DNA of 34,582 nt from Patescibacteria group bacterium (lineage in GTDB: Bacteria; Patescibacteriota; Minisyncoccia; UBA6257; 02-FULL-45-10c), in NCBI GenBank assembly GCA_028865335.1, contig JAGWKK010000005.1, forward strand, positions 1 through 34,582, given 5' to 3'. The position numbers were made by a program, and so were the translations under genes. The notes beneath the pieces were generated by a model. The model saw only the letters and a list, made by a program, of their open reading frames with translations, was not told the DNA's origin and did not search any database. The stretch's first letter is position 1; the number at the start of each line of letters is the position of its first letter. This document shows positions 1 through 7,506 of this stretch, piece after piece.

Positions 1-409
1 CGGCGACACTCTTATATCTCCCTTGAAACAAGGTGCCGTTTCGCTCATATTTCTGATTGAAATATTTGGCATAACCCATATTCAGCTTCCGCATGAATAG
101 CGAAATGCCATTATCCAACTTCGGCCGTAGTAAGAGATGATAATGGTTAGGCATCAGGCAAAAAGCGAGAATTTCCACCAAAAGTTTCCTCGGTTTTCTC
201 TCAGCTCCAATATAAGGACTTGCGAGGTCCTTAGAGTTATTGCGGCCGTTAAAATGATAGGTGACGTTATTGATCGGGTTCTGATCATTGAATTCAAATA
301 AGTCGTGGATAAACCGGAAATAATCACTCTCATCAAGAAAGATCTTCCGTTTGTCCACTCCTCGATTGAGGACGTGATAGGTATTGCCGGTAACGGTTAT
401 TTCGCGCAT
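1..409 (-). CDS. REP-associated Y1 (IS200-like HUH) transposase, 5' part
   Basis: The gene starts with ATG at 409 and runs off the left edge, giving the first 136 residues. It begins MREITVTGNTYHVLNRG and carries the RAYT signatures: the HVLNRGVDKRKIF block (residues 12-24), the HUH metal motif in MPNHYHLLL (His89 and His91), and NGTLFQGRYKS near residue 124. The catalytic tyrosine expected further on lies outside the window. These enzymes nick single-stranded DNA at REP-type hairpins. Such a palindrome lies just upstream (428-456), and a second copy lies inside the coding sequence (214-232), encoding KDLASP in the variable stretch between the N-terminal motif and the HUH strand. No Shine-Dalgarno site is visible before the ATG. 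Family assignment is firm; whether the gene is intact cannot be seen. Confidence 0.93.
   Translation of the reverse strand, partial: MREITVTGNTYHVLNRGVDKRKIFLDESDYFRFIHDLFEFNDQNPINNVTYHFNGRNNSKDLASPYIGAERKPRKLLVEILAFCLMPNHYHLLLRPKLDNGISLFMRKLNMGYAKYFNQKYERNGTLFQGRYKSVA
214..232. repeat. REP-like hairpin copy inside the transposase CDS
   Basis: The 19 bases AAGGACTTGCGAGGTCCTT (plus strand) form a hairpin with arms AAGGAC/GTCCTT and loop TTGCGAG. They are the exact reverse complement of 433-451. The copy is in frame and encodes transposase residues 60-66. The two copies are in opposite orientation about 200 bp apart, like a REP/inverse-REP pair. Confidence 0.9.
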
Positions 410-427
410 GCCACAAAGGATACATGA

Positions 428-456
428 AAATTAAGGACCTCGCAAGTCCTTAATTT
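428..456. repeat. REP-like palindrome upstream of the transposase
   Basis: Perfect 11-bp arms (428-438 AAATTAAGGAC and 446-456 GTCCTTAATTT) enclose the 7-nt loop CTCGCAA. The core 433-451 is identical, in inverted orientation, to the copy inside the transposase gene. It sits 18 bp upstream of the transposase ATG and just before the promoter of the zinc-ribbon gene. It is probably the recognition hairpin of the transposase; it could also stop read-through between the divergent genes. Confidence 0.88.
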
Positions 457-465
457 GAGCGGATA

Positions 466-474
466 TGGTATACT
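466..474 (+). promoter_or_regulatory. Extended -10 promoter of the zinc-ribbon gene
   Basis: TGG-TATACT is a TGn extended -10 element. No good -35 is seen. The same 11-mer TATGGTATACT recurs, on the other strand, at 3756-3766. Transcription would start near 481 and give a leader of about 77 nt. Confidence 0.5.
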
Positions 475-557
475 CAGGATATCGCAGAAGGCAGACGCTA
501 TTGTTTACATATTTCGAGTCGTCCGTCCGCCGATTGCGTAAAAAATTAATATTTATC

Positions 558-764
558 ATGGACGAGATGGATCCCATGCAGCAGAGTCGGCCGAAAACCA
601 TGCTCCACGACGTTTCAGCGTTACATCTGAAGTGTTCGGAGTGCGGTACGCCGATCGACAAGTTGCCGTTCCAGCCGAGTCAGCGGCAGGACGGAACCTA
701 TGGCAATCTGTATTGCTATGACTGCAATAAAAAGCGCCGCCCGGCGTTCCGCCGGAGCTTCTAA
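558..764 (+). CDS. Small zinc-ribbon protein (CxxC...CxxC)
   Basis: A 68-residue protein with two cysteine pairs, CSECG and CYDC, separated by about 20 residues and followed by a basic tail (NKKRRPAFRRSF). It should fold as a zinc ribbon. The layout CxxCG-xxI-x-x-LPF...YCxxC resembles small zinc-binding domains I recall from CPR genomes; the substrate, probably nucleic acid or ribosome, is unknown. The start is uncertain: ATG 558 has only an AU-rich stretch before it, and in-frame ATGs at 567 and 576 are alternatives. It has its own extended -10 promoter (466-474) and a terminator right after the stop, so it is monocistronic. Confidence 0.75.
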   Translation: MDEMDPMQQSRPKTMLHDVSALHLKCSECGTPIDKLPFQPSQRQDGTYGNLYCYDCNKKRRPAFRRSF

Positions 765-782
765 AAGGAAGCAGGTACCGAT

Positions 783-806
783 AAGTCCCCTTAACGAGGG
801 GATTTA
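783..806. terminator. Terminator after the zinc-ribbon gene
   Basis: The hairpin AAGTCCCC-TTAACGA-GGGGATTT (8 pairs including one G-U) is followed by TTATT in the plus direction. The TAA stop of the convergent DUF2079 gene (804-806) lies at the base of the stem, so both genes may share it. Confidence 0.7.
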
Positions 807-2225
807 TTGTGCCCCGTCGGCGGGCGTGATCCGTTTCAAAATGAAGTAGCGGTTATCCAATTCCGTATATGTGTAATCTCCGGAGGACATATAGTAATCA
901 ACGTAGCTCTGAAATGCTTCGGGCGTCCCGAATCCGGAAAGATCCGCACCATCGATGATGAAATAGTCCACAGGGCGATAATCTTCGCTTCCGAAAAGAT
1001 AAACTTCTTTCCGTTCGGAAAGGTGGGGCACAAGATTGGAGAATGCGGATACGCTGGCATTGTCAGGAATCCGGGCCAGCAGGGAAGCATAGGTATCCCA
1101 AGTAAGATTGGACGAGAAGAGTGAGGACGGGAAGGTGAAGGGGCTGATCGGGGCGCGAAAAAGGAAGCCGATGGCAATAGTCGCAATAAGACCCGATTTG
1201 AGTTTATTTACATACGCGGGGTGACGGGCGGCGAGCCATTGGATGCCGTAAATTGTGGAGATGAAAAGGCCCGGAATAAGCAATGCGTCATACTGGTAAA
1301 GTCCGCTGAATTGCGGCTGATAGGAAGTGAGCAGATTCTCCGCGAGTCCGGGGGCAAGAAGGAGCAGTGCCGATCCGGAGGCGAGCGGTAAAAAGAGGAG
1401 GGGAGCGAACAGCCAGAATACATACATCAGTTTCGGGAATTGGAAAATCGTGTTTAGAAATGCCGCCGGCTTCAAAAACGGCGAAAGCAGGAGAGCGCTG
1501 AACGATCCGCCAAGCTCCTGGTAGCGGTCGATTCTCAGCAGTCCGCCCCCGAATGCCGGCATGATCATATATATAGTAGCCGCAAAATAGATTCCGGCGG
1601 CCAGCGCGAGGATGCCGCCGAATGATTTCACGCGCCTATCGCGATCGCGCCATCCCCGGATGAGGAAGAAAAGCCCCGCGAAAAGAATAACCAGCGGCGC
1701 ATCTTCCTTGGTCGCTGCGGCGAGAAGGAAAAAGGCCGAGGCCGGCAGATAGGAGCGCTGTTCGGCAAAATACCAGGCGGCAAGGAAGAGCGGAATGAAG
1801 AATGCGACCGAGTGGAAATCAAAGATATTGACCCATTGAAGCGCCGGCGACAGCAGGTAGGCGCCGGCGATGATCTCCGGAAACGGCCGCGTCAATTTCC
1901 TGCAGGCGATGCCATAGAGCGGGAAAACGCCCAGGGCCAGCGCGCCGGTCTGAAGAAAAAGAAGCGTATACGGAGAGGGAACGAGCGCGTATAGCGGAAC
2001 GAGCGCGAGCAGGAACGGGCTGAAATGGATTCCGAAATGTTGCGGCAGTTCTTCGAGGGTGCCCTGCATGAATCTGCCGTGCAGGGTATTCCAGAAGAGC
2101 TGATCGAAGATTCCCATATCCCATGCCTGGGTCTGGAAATGATACTGTCGGATGGCGGTGAAGATGCCGAAGATGAGCAGATATGCTCCCGCGGCGAGGC
2201 CCACTATAAGCGTATTGCGTCGCAT
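804..2225 (-). CDS. DUF2079 polytopic membrane protein (GT-C-like)
   Basis: A 473-residue protein made mostly of hydrophobic helices. After TM1 (about residues 6-24) it has the characteristic segment RQYHFQTQAWDMGIFDQLFWN (about 26-46), followed by a conserved block around LPQHFGIHFSPFLL, which identifies the DUF2079 family. DUF2079 proteins resemble GT-C glycosyltransferases; Asp36 and Asp41 sit where the first-loop acidic residues of GT39 enzymes lie. A role in transferring sugar from a lipid carrier is an inference. A -10-like TACAAT lies 6 nt before the ATG, which suggests a leaderless message. The gene is convergent with the zinc-ribbon gene. Confidence 0.85.
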   Translation of the reverse strand: MRRNTLIVGLAAGAYLLIFGIFTAIRQYHFQTQAWDMGIFDQLFWNTLHGRFMQGTLEELPQHFGIHFSPFLLALVPLYALVPSPYTLLFLQTGALALGVFPLYGIACRKLTRPFPEIIAGAYLLSPALQWVNIFDFHSVAFFIPLFLAAWYFAEQRSYLPASAFFLLAAATKEDAPLVILFAGLFFLIRGWRDRDRRVKSFGGILALAAGIYFAATIYMIMPAFGGGLLRIDRYQELGGSFSALLLSPFLKPAAFLNTIFQFPKLMYVFWLFAPLLFLPLASGSALLLLAPGLAENLLTSYQPQFSGLYQYDALLIPGLFISTIYGIQWLAARHPAYVNKLKSGLIATIAIGFLFRAPISPFTFPSSLFSSNLTWDTYASLLARIPDNASVSAFSNLVPHLSERKEVYLFGSEDYRPVDYFIIDGADLSGFGTPEAFQSYVDYYMSSGDYTYTELDNRYFILKRITPADGAQ

Positions 2226-2231
2226 AGAATC

Positions 2232-2237
2232 ATTGTA
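2232..2237 (-). promoter_or_regulatory. -10 element directly before the DUF2079 gene
   Basis: TACAAT on the minus strand ends 6 nt before ATG 2225, so the predicted transcription start coincides with the start codon. Confidence 0.4.
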
Positions 2238-2257
2238 CCTCAGAGAGGTTTGTATGG

Positions 2258-2288
2258 GAAAAATAAACCCCCCCGAGAGGAGGGGTTA
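2258..2288 (-). terminator. Terminator of the acetyltransferase-like gene
   Basis: On the minus strand AACCCC...GGGGTT is followed by TATTTTT. The TAA stop (2286-2288) supplies the first A bases of the stem, so stop codon and terminator overlap. Confidence 0.75.
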
Positions 2289-3329
2289 GAGTGTCACCAC
2301 GAGGTCTTTGGAGTAGAGCCAGAATGCGACCATCGACGAAAGGGTGATCTGCGCGAATGCAACCCAGAAGAGTCGGTGCGGCGCTATTGCATCACCGGCG
2401 ATGCCTAATGCGAGTTGGTTCAAAACTCCGGAGATCGCATAGATAACGAAAGAGTTTCTGCCGAACGGAATGAATACGTTCTGGATGATGCGGGAATGCT
2501 GAATTCTCTCGAAGAAAATTATGCCCGCACATGCAAGAAATGCGCTCAATGTCAGATATGGAGCATTTACAAGAGTTTTGTTCGGCGGAATTCCCCGTGT
2601 CGCGAAGAAAAGGAATACGCACAGATTGAAGAGGCCTACGGCCGTTATGCGCTGACCGGTGACATAGGCGCTAGAATCGGATCGGTAGAATTCTGAGATC
2701 GCAGAGCCCATAAGTACCATCGGAGACCATGCGATTGCTGCCGTCGGACCTCCCATCGCAAGGAGTCCTGCTATGGACCCCAGTGTCGGGCAGAATAAAT
2801 TTGCGATGAACCATCCGATGATGATACTGAAACTGGCTTTGAACCGTTGGAGGGGGGAGAGAAACATGATGAGCGGAGTTGATATGAGCAGGCATCCGCC
2901 GATCATTTCGAACGTTCCCCAGTGGAGATGGAGATCGTTATAACAGAAGATGCCTCCGATGGTGCCGAAGATGATCAATTTACATCCCTTGATGAGAATA
3001 TGGACAATCGCGTCGGCGGACCCATATTTTTTTGATCTTGATTTCAGTGATATCGGGAGCGCCATACCTGTCGCGAAAAGGAATAGGACAGCTCCGACGT
3101 CCGGAAACCGATAGCCATCACCTGGAGCATGTTGTAGCCACGCCGGGGCGTGCAGAAAGTCATAGACGCTGCAGGAGAGAATGAGTTTGGTGACTGCAAA
3201 CCCACGGAAGACATCCAACAATGGCCAACGTTCTTTAGAGAAGTCTACGGTGGAGATGGTAAAGAGATACCTTAACGGGCCGATGTTTATCGTCTTTCGG
3301 GAACTAGCGGCATTTTCTTGCGGGGGCAT
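2286..3329 (-). CDS. Heparan-alpha-glucosaminide N-acetyltransferase-like membrane protein
   Basis: A 347-residue integral membrane protein with about 9-10 hydrophobic helices. RWPLLDVFRGFAVTKLIL (about residues 36-53) matches the R-x-x-LDxFRGF start of the HGSNAT/NagX/DUF5009 family (COG4299). FPDVGAVLFLFATGMALPIS (near residue 75) matches that family's next conserved segment. These enzymes acetylate amino sugars across the membrane, so a role in modifying surface glycans is plausible beside so many glycosyltransferases. It has its own terminator and a long upstream region with an operator-like repeat (3402-3433). Its composition looks a little richer in A/T than its neighbours. The exact substrate cannot be inferred. 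Confidence 0.75.
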   Translation of the reverse strand: MPPQENAASSRKTINIGPLRYLFTISTVDFSKERWPLLDVFRGFAVTKLILSCSVYDFLHAPAWLQHAPGDGYRFPDVGAVLFLFATGMALPISLKSRSKKYGSADAIVHILIKGCKLIIFGTIGGIFCYNDLHLHWGTFEMIGGCLLISTPLIMFLSPLQRFKASFSIIIGWFIANLFCPTLGSIAGLLAMGGPTAAIAWSPMVLMGSAISEFYRSDSSAYVTGQRITAVGLFNLCVFLFFATRGIPPNKTLVNAPYLTLSAFLACAGIIFFERIQHSRIIQNVFIPFGRNSFVIYAISGVLNQLALGIAGDAIAPHRLFWVAFAQITLSSMVAFWLYSKDLVVTL

Positions 3330-3401
3330 TTCCGCTCGCGTGTCAGAGGACTAGAACCAAGTATAAGGGGATTACGAAATTAGAGCAAGTTAAGAACTTA
3401 C

Positions 3402-3433
3402 ATATGTCGCACAATATACCTTTTGCGACATAT
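3402..3433. repeat. Operator-like inverted repeat upstream of the acetyltransferase-like gene
   Basis: Perfect 10-bp arms ATATGTCGCA (3402-3411) and TGCGACATAT (3424-3433) are separated by 12 nt that contain a minus-strand TATATT. A smaller repeat AAGTT-AAG-AACTT lies at about 3388-3400. The gap 3330-3487 holds no gene. The size and symmetry suit a dimeric regulator; there is no T-run, so it is not a terminator. Confidence 0.5.
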
Positions 3434-3487
3434 ACCTCGTGCAGAATGAGGGGCCCTGCGCCGCCACCCTCGTATCATATATAGTAC

Positions 3488-3748
3488 TCAACCACCCATC
3501 CTTCCGACGATCTGCTGCAACAGTTGGAACAGAAACCCTGCGATTGCGATGATGATCTTCCCGATCGCGACCAGAAATAGCTGGACGCTGACGCCGAATG
3601 TGTTTCCCATCCAGACATCCATTTCGCGGCCCCATACCAGGACGTTTTTAAGCATATCCAGGAGCTGCGGCCCCGATTGCGGCAGATATCCCGCCAGCAT
3701 CTTGGCGGAGGCGTTAAAGAGGTCGAATAGCTGCAATAACTGGTTCAT
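3488..3748 (-). CDS. Small membrane protein of unknown function
   Basis: An 86-residue protein I do not recognise. The N-terminal half is amphipathic (MNQLLQLFDLFNASAKMLAG). One strongly hydrophobic helix lies at about residues 53-79 (VSVQLFLVAIGKIIIAIAGF), and the tail is short and basic (QQIVGRMGG). The ATG is preceded by an extended -10 (TATGGTATACT) ending only 7 nt upstream, so the message is probably leaderless; the GGGG between them is too close to act as a normal Shine-Dalgarno site. It lies downstream of the gltX terminator and is probably transcribed alone. Coding status rests on the clean start signal and the coherent membrane helix. Confidence 0.65.
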   Translation of the reverse strand: MNQLLQLFDLFNASAKMLAGYLPQSGPQLLDMLKNVLVWGREMDVWMGNTFGVSVQLFLVAIGKIIIAIAGFLFQLLQQIVGRMGG

Positions 3749-3755
3749 TACCCCT

Positions 3756-3766
3756 AGTATACCATA
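3756..3766 (-). promoter_or_regulatory. Extended -10 promoter giving a leaderless message
   Basis: TATGGTATACT on the minus strand: TGG plus TATACT. The -10 ends at 3756 and ATG is at 3748, so the start site is expected at 3749-3748. Confidence 0.6.
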
Positions 3767-3787
3767 AAATAGGCCATTTTAGGCCTT
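3763..3787 (-). terminator. Terminator of the gltX operon
   Basis: Minus-strand AGGCC-TAAAAT-GGCCT is followed by ATTTTAT. It lies 33 bp past the gltX stop and abuts the promoter of the next gene. Confidence 0.6.
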
Positions 3788-3819
3788 AAAAGAGCCTCTG
3801 TAAGCCCAATGTCCGGTCC

Positions 3820-5235
3820 TTAGGAGGTCAGTTTGGCAAGGGCCAGTTCGATGCGGCGCAGGCTTTCGTCCTTTCCGATGACCGCCATGATTTCAAAAGG
3901 TCCCGGGGATTTCTCCTCGCCGGAAAGCGCGACGCGCAGCGGCCATAAGACGGCGGCACGTCCGGCATTGTCCGCGAACGGCATGATGGCCGTCTGCAGT
4001 CCCGATTCGGTGAATTCATGCAGAAGGGTCGCGCGGATCATCTCGCGCAGCTTGGAGAGATTTTCGGTGATTTCGGCGACGGGGATATTTTTCTTGCCTT
4101 GGAGCGTCGGAAGGCCGTAGTCGTGAAGCATGAATGAATCGTGGACGGCGGCATAGTCGCTCAATTTTTCCATGCGCACCTTCCCCGCCTCCAGTAATTT
4201 CAGCGTGGCTTCTTTGGTGCCGAATAGGACATCAGAATCGCCGTACAACCCGGCCAGAAGCGCGTACAATTCATCCGCGGATTTCTGCTTGATATATTCC
4301 GCGTTGAGCCAGTTCAGTTTCTGCACATCGAAGACCGCGCCGCTTTTCTGGATGCGCGAGATGTCGAATTTCGCGATGATTTCATCCGCGGTCATTTTCT
4401 CCGCGTCATCGCTCGGATGCCAGCCCAGCAGCGCGATGAAATTGACCAGCGCTTCCGGCAGATATCCCAGTTTGCGGTATTCATCGACCGACGTCGCGGA
4501 ATGGCGCTTGGACATTTTGCTCCGGTCAGGATCCAATATCAGCGGCAGGTGCGCGAAATGCGGTTCCGGGAATCCGAGCGCGCGGCCGATCATGATCTGT
4601 TTCGGCGTGTTGGCGATATGGTCTTCGCCGCGGATGACGTGGCTGATGCGCATGTCGGCGTCGTCCACGACGACGGCGAAATTATAGAGCGGGGTCCGGG
4701 TGTTTTTGGCGATGACGATGTCCCCGATGAGTCCGGTTTCGAACGAGATCGGTCCGCGGATGAGATCGGTGAATGAGACCGTTTCATTTTCCGGCATGCG
4801 GAAACGGATGACGCGTCCCTGTTCAGCGGACACGTACTTGTCGCGGCAGGTCCCGGCGTATTTCGGCGCCTCTCCCCTCATTTGCTGCTCGGCGCGCTCG
4901 GCATCCAGTTTTTTCTTGGTGCATTCGCAATAGTAGGCCTTCTGATCCGCAATCAGGCGATTGAGCTGCTGTTCGTAGATGTCGAGCCGTTCGGTTTGGC
5001 GGAACGGACCTTCGTCCCAGGTGAGCCCCAGCCAGGTCAGTCCCCGGACGATGTCGTCTTCAAATCGCTTCTCGGACCGTTCCAGGTCGGTGTCTTCTAT
5101 CCGGAAAATGAACGAACCGCCGTGCTTGCGCGCGAAAAGCCAGTTGAAAAGAGCCGTGCGGGCCGTCCCGATATGCAAATAACCCGTCGGTGACGGGGCG
5201 ATGCGGACACGGATGGGAGACGGCTTATCGGACAT
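3820..5235 (-). CDS. gltX: Glutamyl-tRNA synthetase
   Basis: A 471-residue class I aminoacyl-tRNA synthetase that charges tRNA with glutamate. SPTGYLHIGT (HIGH motif, residues 15-24) and SKMSKR (KMSKS motif, 239-244) are intact. Cys103, Cys105, Tyr126 and Cys130 form the zinc-binding CxC...YxxxC pattern. The C-terminal helical anticodon domain follows. I chose the start MSDKPSP; a possible upstream extension would run further into murG. The ATG lies inside the last codons of murG (11-nt overlap), so translation is probably coupled. It is the last gene of the operon and is followed by a terminator. Discriminating or non-discriminating specificity cannot be told from this window. Confidence 0.97.
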   Translation of the reverse strand: MSDKPSPIRVRIAPSPTGYLHIGTARTALFNWLFARKHGGSFIFRIEDTDLERSEKRFEDDIVRGLTWLGLTWDEGPFRQTERLDIYEQQLNRLIADQKAYYCECTKKKLDAERAEQQMRGEAPKYAGTCRDKYVSAEQGRVIRFRMPENETVSFTDLIRGPISFETGLIGDIVIAKNTRTPLYNFAVVVDDADMRISHVIRGEDHIANTPKQIMIGRALGFPEPHFAHLPLILDPDRSKMSKRHSATSVDEYRKLGYLPEALVNFIALLGWHPSDDAEKMTADEIIAKFDISRIQKSGAVFDVQKLNWLNAEYIKQKSADELYALLAGLYGDSDVLFGTKEATLKLLEAGKVRMEKLSDYAAVHDSFMLHDYGLPTLQGKKNIPVAEITENLSKLREMIRATLLHEFTESGLQTAIMPFADNAGRAAVLWPLRVALSGEEKSPGPFEIMAVIGKDESLRRIELALAKLTS

Positions 5236-6382
5236 AGGTGAGCAGATGCTTGGCGATGACCGTCGCCGCATCGGGACGGAAGAAACTCTGCGCCGCCTGG
5301 CTCATGGCGGCGAAACGGGCGGGATCGCCGAGGATCGACTTCATGCGGTCGGCGACGATGGATCCGAGCAGGTTCTCTTCGGTAACAATGATACCAGCAC
5401 CCGCTTCCTCGTACAAGCGCGCGTTCTTTTTCTGGTGGCTGTTCGCCGAGTTTTCAAGCGGGACGATGATCGAGGGTTTGCCGAAGGCCGCGATTTCGAA
5501 CAATGTCCCGGAGCCGGCGCGCGCGATGATCAGATCCGCGGCGGCGTACGCGTCGGCGAGATCGCTTCCGAAAAACGCCTTAGGGATATACCGCCCCTTT
5601 TCCCGGTCGCTCCAATCCTTTGAGGCGAAGGCATATTCCTTTTCGTAACCGGCGAAATTGCGCGTCCCGACCTGGTGGATGACCTGGACATCGTTCAGCA
5701 GCATGTCCAGATTTTCCAGAACGAAGTCATTGAGCTTGCCGGCGCCCTGCGAACCGCCGACGACGAAAAGCGTCGGAGCGGAGACGTCCAGTCCGAATCC
5801 TTTGCGCGCATTCGTCCGGATGGCGTCTTCGGTGCCGCCGAGCGATGCCTTCTGATCCAATAATGATTGCCGGACGGGGTTGCCGGAAATTTCAACATCT
5901 GCATGAGGGAAATAATCGGCGGCCGGCGCGAATGCGAGAAAGACCTTGTCGGCGAATTTTCCGGAAATGGCGTTGGTAAGTCCCGGGACGCTGTCCGATT
6001 CATGGATCACCACGGGAATCCGGTAAAAGCGGCTTACCAGCACGACGGCCAATGCGCCGGGACCGCCTTTGGAAAAGACCGCATCAGGCATGAACCAGAA
6101 CAGTTTCCAGAGCAGCTGCGGGATGCTCAGGCAGAATTTTACGGCATCCACGATGTTCATCAGGGACGCATAGCGCCGCATTTTACTGGAAAGAATCGGG
6201 ACGAAATCCATGTCGGCATCCACGATATCCTGCGCATAGGCGCGTTCCGATCCGAAATACCGCATATCCAGCGGCAGATTGAACGCTTCAGCCTGTTTTT
6301 TCAGTTCTTGGGCGACGGCGATCAGCGGGAACACGTGTCCCCCGCTTCCGCTGCCCGTGAATACGATATGAAGCCGTTTCAT
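5225..6382 (-). CDS. murG: MurG, lipid II-forming GlcNAc transferase
   Basis: 385 residues, GT28 family. It transfers GlcNAc from UDP-GlcNAc to lipid I at the inner face of the membrane. Visible motifs are GSGSGGHVFP (residues 10-19, glycine loop), HESDSVPGL, ISGNPVR, VVGGSQGA, and the nucleotide-sugar block ARAGSGTLFEIAAFGKPSII with ENSANSHQKKNA. The start overlaps the ftsW stop by 4 nt (ATGA) and there is no Shine-Dalgarno site, so translation is coupled to ftsW. The neighbours ftsW and a deacylase homologue fit a cell-wall operon. The protein is slightly longer than the usual 355-365 residues. Confidence 0.97.
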   Translation of the reverse strand: MKRLHIVFTGSGSGGHVFPLIAVAQELKKQAEAFNLPLDMRYFGSERAYAQDIVDADMDFVPILSSKMRRYASLMNIVDAVKFCLSIPQLLWKLFWFMPDAVFSKGGPGALAVVLVSRFYRIPVVIHESDSVPGLTNAISGKFADKVFLAFAPAADYFPHADVEISGNPVRQSLLDQKASLGGTEDAIRTNARKGFGLDVSAPTLFVVGGSQGAGKLNDFVLENLDMLLNDVQVIHQVGTRNFAGYEKEYAFASKDWSDREKGRYIPKAFFGSDLADAYAAADLIIARAGSGTLFEIAAFGKPSIIVPLENSANSHQKKNARLYEEAGAGIIVTEENLLGSIVADRMKSILGDPARFAAMSQAAQSFFRPDAATVIAKHLLTYVR

Positions 6383-7500
6383 AGTGAGCTGTATTGGGAT
6401 ACATTAACCATTATACCCGAAATGGTCATGAAAATGGCGAGCGCGGTGCCGCCGTAGCTGATGAACGGCAGCGGAACGCCGGTCAGCGGCGTCAGGCCCG
6501 AATTCGCTCCGATATGCATGAAGGTCTGCAGGGTGAGCAGGCTGCCGAATCCGATAAGCAGCAGCTGTCCGAATTTGTCGGGAGCTTTTTTCGCGACGAT
6601 GAAACAGCGGAGCGCCAGGATCGCGAAAAGCGCGATGATGAATGAGGCGCCGGCGAAACCGAGTTCTTCCGCGATGACCGCGAAAATGGAGTCATCGATC
6701 GGCTGCGGCAGGTATTTCAATTTCGTGGTCGATTGGCCGTATCCGACGCCCCAGAGTCCGCCGGAACCGATGGCGGTAAGCGCCTGGTTGATCTGATACC
6801 CGGAGCCTTGCGTGTTGGTGTCCGGATGCATGAACGTCATGATGCGCTGGAGCCGGTACGGCGTGACCAGTGCGAGAACGGCAAGTCCTACTACGCATAT
6901 GAGCATGGTGCCGAAAATATACGAAAGGCGCGCGCCGGAGGCGAAATACATGATCAGCGCGCTGGTGACCAAAACCGCGGCGACGCTGGTGGACGGCTGG
7001 AAAATAAGCAGTAGGCTGGTCACGCCCAGGATCGCGAGAAAGGGAAAGTATCCTCCCCAGAATTCCTGATGGCGGTTCGTGCGGGTGCTCAGCCACGAGG
7101 CGATGTAGACGATGAAGGTGATCTTCAGGAATTCGGACGGCTGGAAAGCGACAGGCCCCAGCTGGATCCAGCGCGCCGCGCCGCCTGACCGGAGCCCGAA
7201 CGGCGTGAATACCAATGCAAGCAGGAAGAACGATACGGCGATCAGCGGAATCGCCATCGACTGCCAGCGCCGGTAGTACATGCGGGAACCGAGAAGAAAG
7301 CCGGCGATACCCAGCGTCAGCCCGTAGAATATCTGATGTTTGAGATAGAAATAACTGTCGCCGAAGTTGACCTGGCCGCGGTCCGAGGATGCGCTGGTCA
7401 GCATGGCCAGACCGATGACGATCAGCAGGATGGTGCAGACAATGATGACGTAGTCGGGCGCATGAGGGCGGCCCGGCGGTTTGGAAAACAAAGATGCCAT
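6379..7500 (-). CDS. ftsW: FtsW/RodA-type SEDS peptidoglycan polymerase
   Basis: 373 residues and about ten membrane helices. SEDS proteins polymerise lipid II with a partner transpeptidase. The family landmarks are GAARWIQLGPVAFQPSE (about residues 107-123), GSGYQINQALTAIGSGGLWG in the large outer loop, and the catalytic segment DDSIFAVIAEELGF that holds the essential aspartate. The C terminus has LTPLTGVPLPFISYGGT. The QPDxG segment is changed to QPSTS. Adjacency to murG favours FtsW over RodA, but they cannot be separated by sequence alone. ATG 7500 has no Shine-Dalgarno site and follows the deacylase-like gene by 6 bp. Confidence 0.93.
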   Translation of the reverse strand: MASLFSKPPGRPHAPDYVIIVCTILLIVIGLAMLTSASSDRGQVNFGDSYFYLKHQIFYGLTLGIAGFLLGSRMYYRRWQSMAIPLIAVSFFLLALVFTPFGLRSGGAARWIQLGPVAFQPSEFLKITFIVYIASWLSTRTNRHQEFWGGYFPFLAILGVTSLLLIFQPSTSVAAVLVTSALIMYFASGARLSYIFGTMLICVVGLAVLALVTPYRLQRIMTFMHPDTNTQGSGYQINQALTAIGSGGLWGVGYGQSTTKLKYLPQPIDDSIFAVIAEELGFAGASFIIALFAILALRCFIVAKKAPDKFGQLLLIGFGSLLTLQTFMHIGANSGLTPLTGVPLPFISYGGTALAIFMTISGIMVNVSQYSSL

Positions 7501-7506
7501 AATTGG

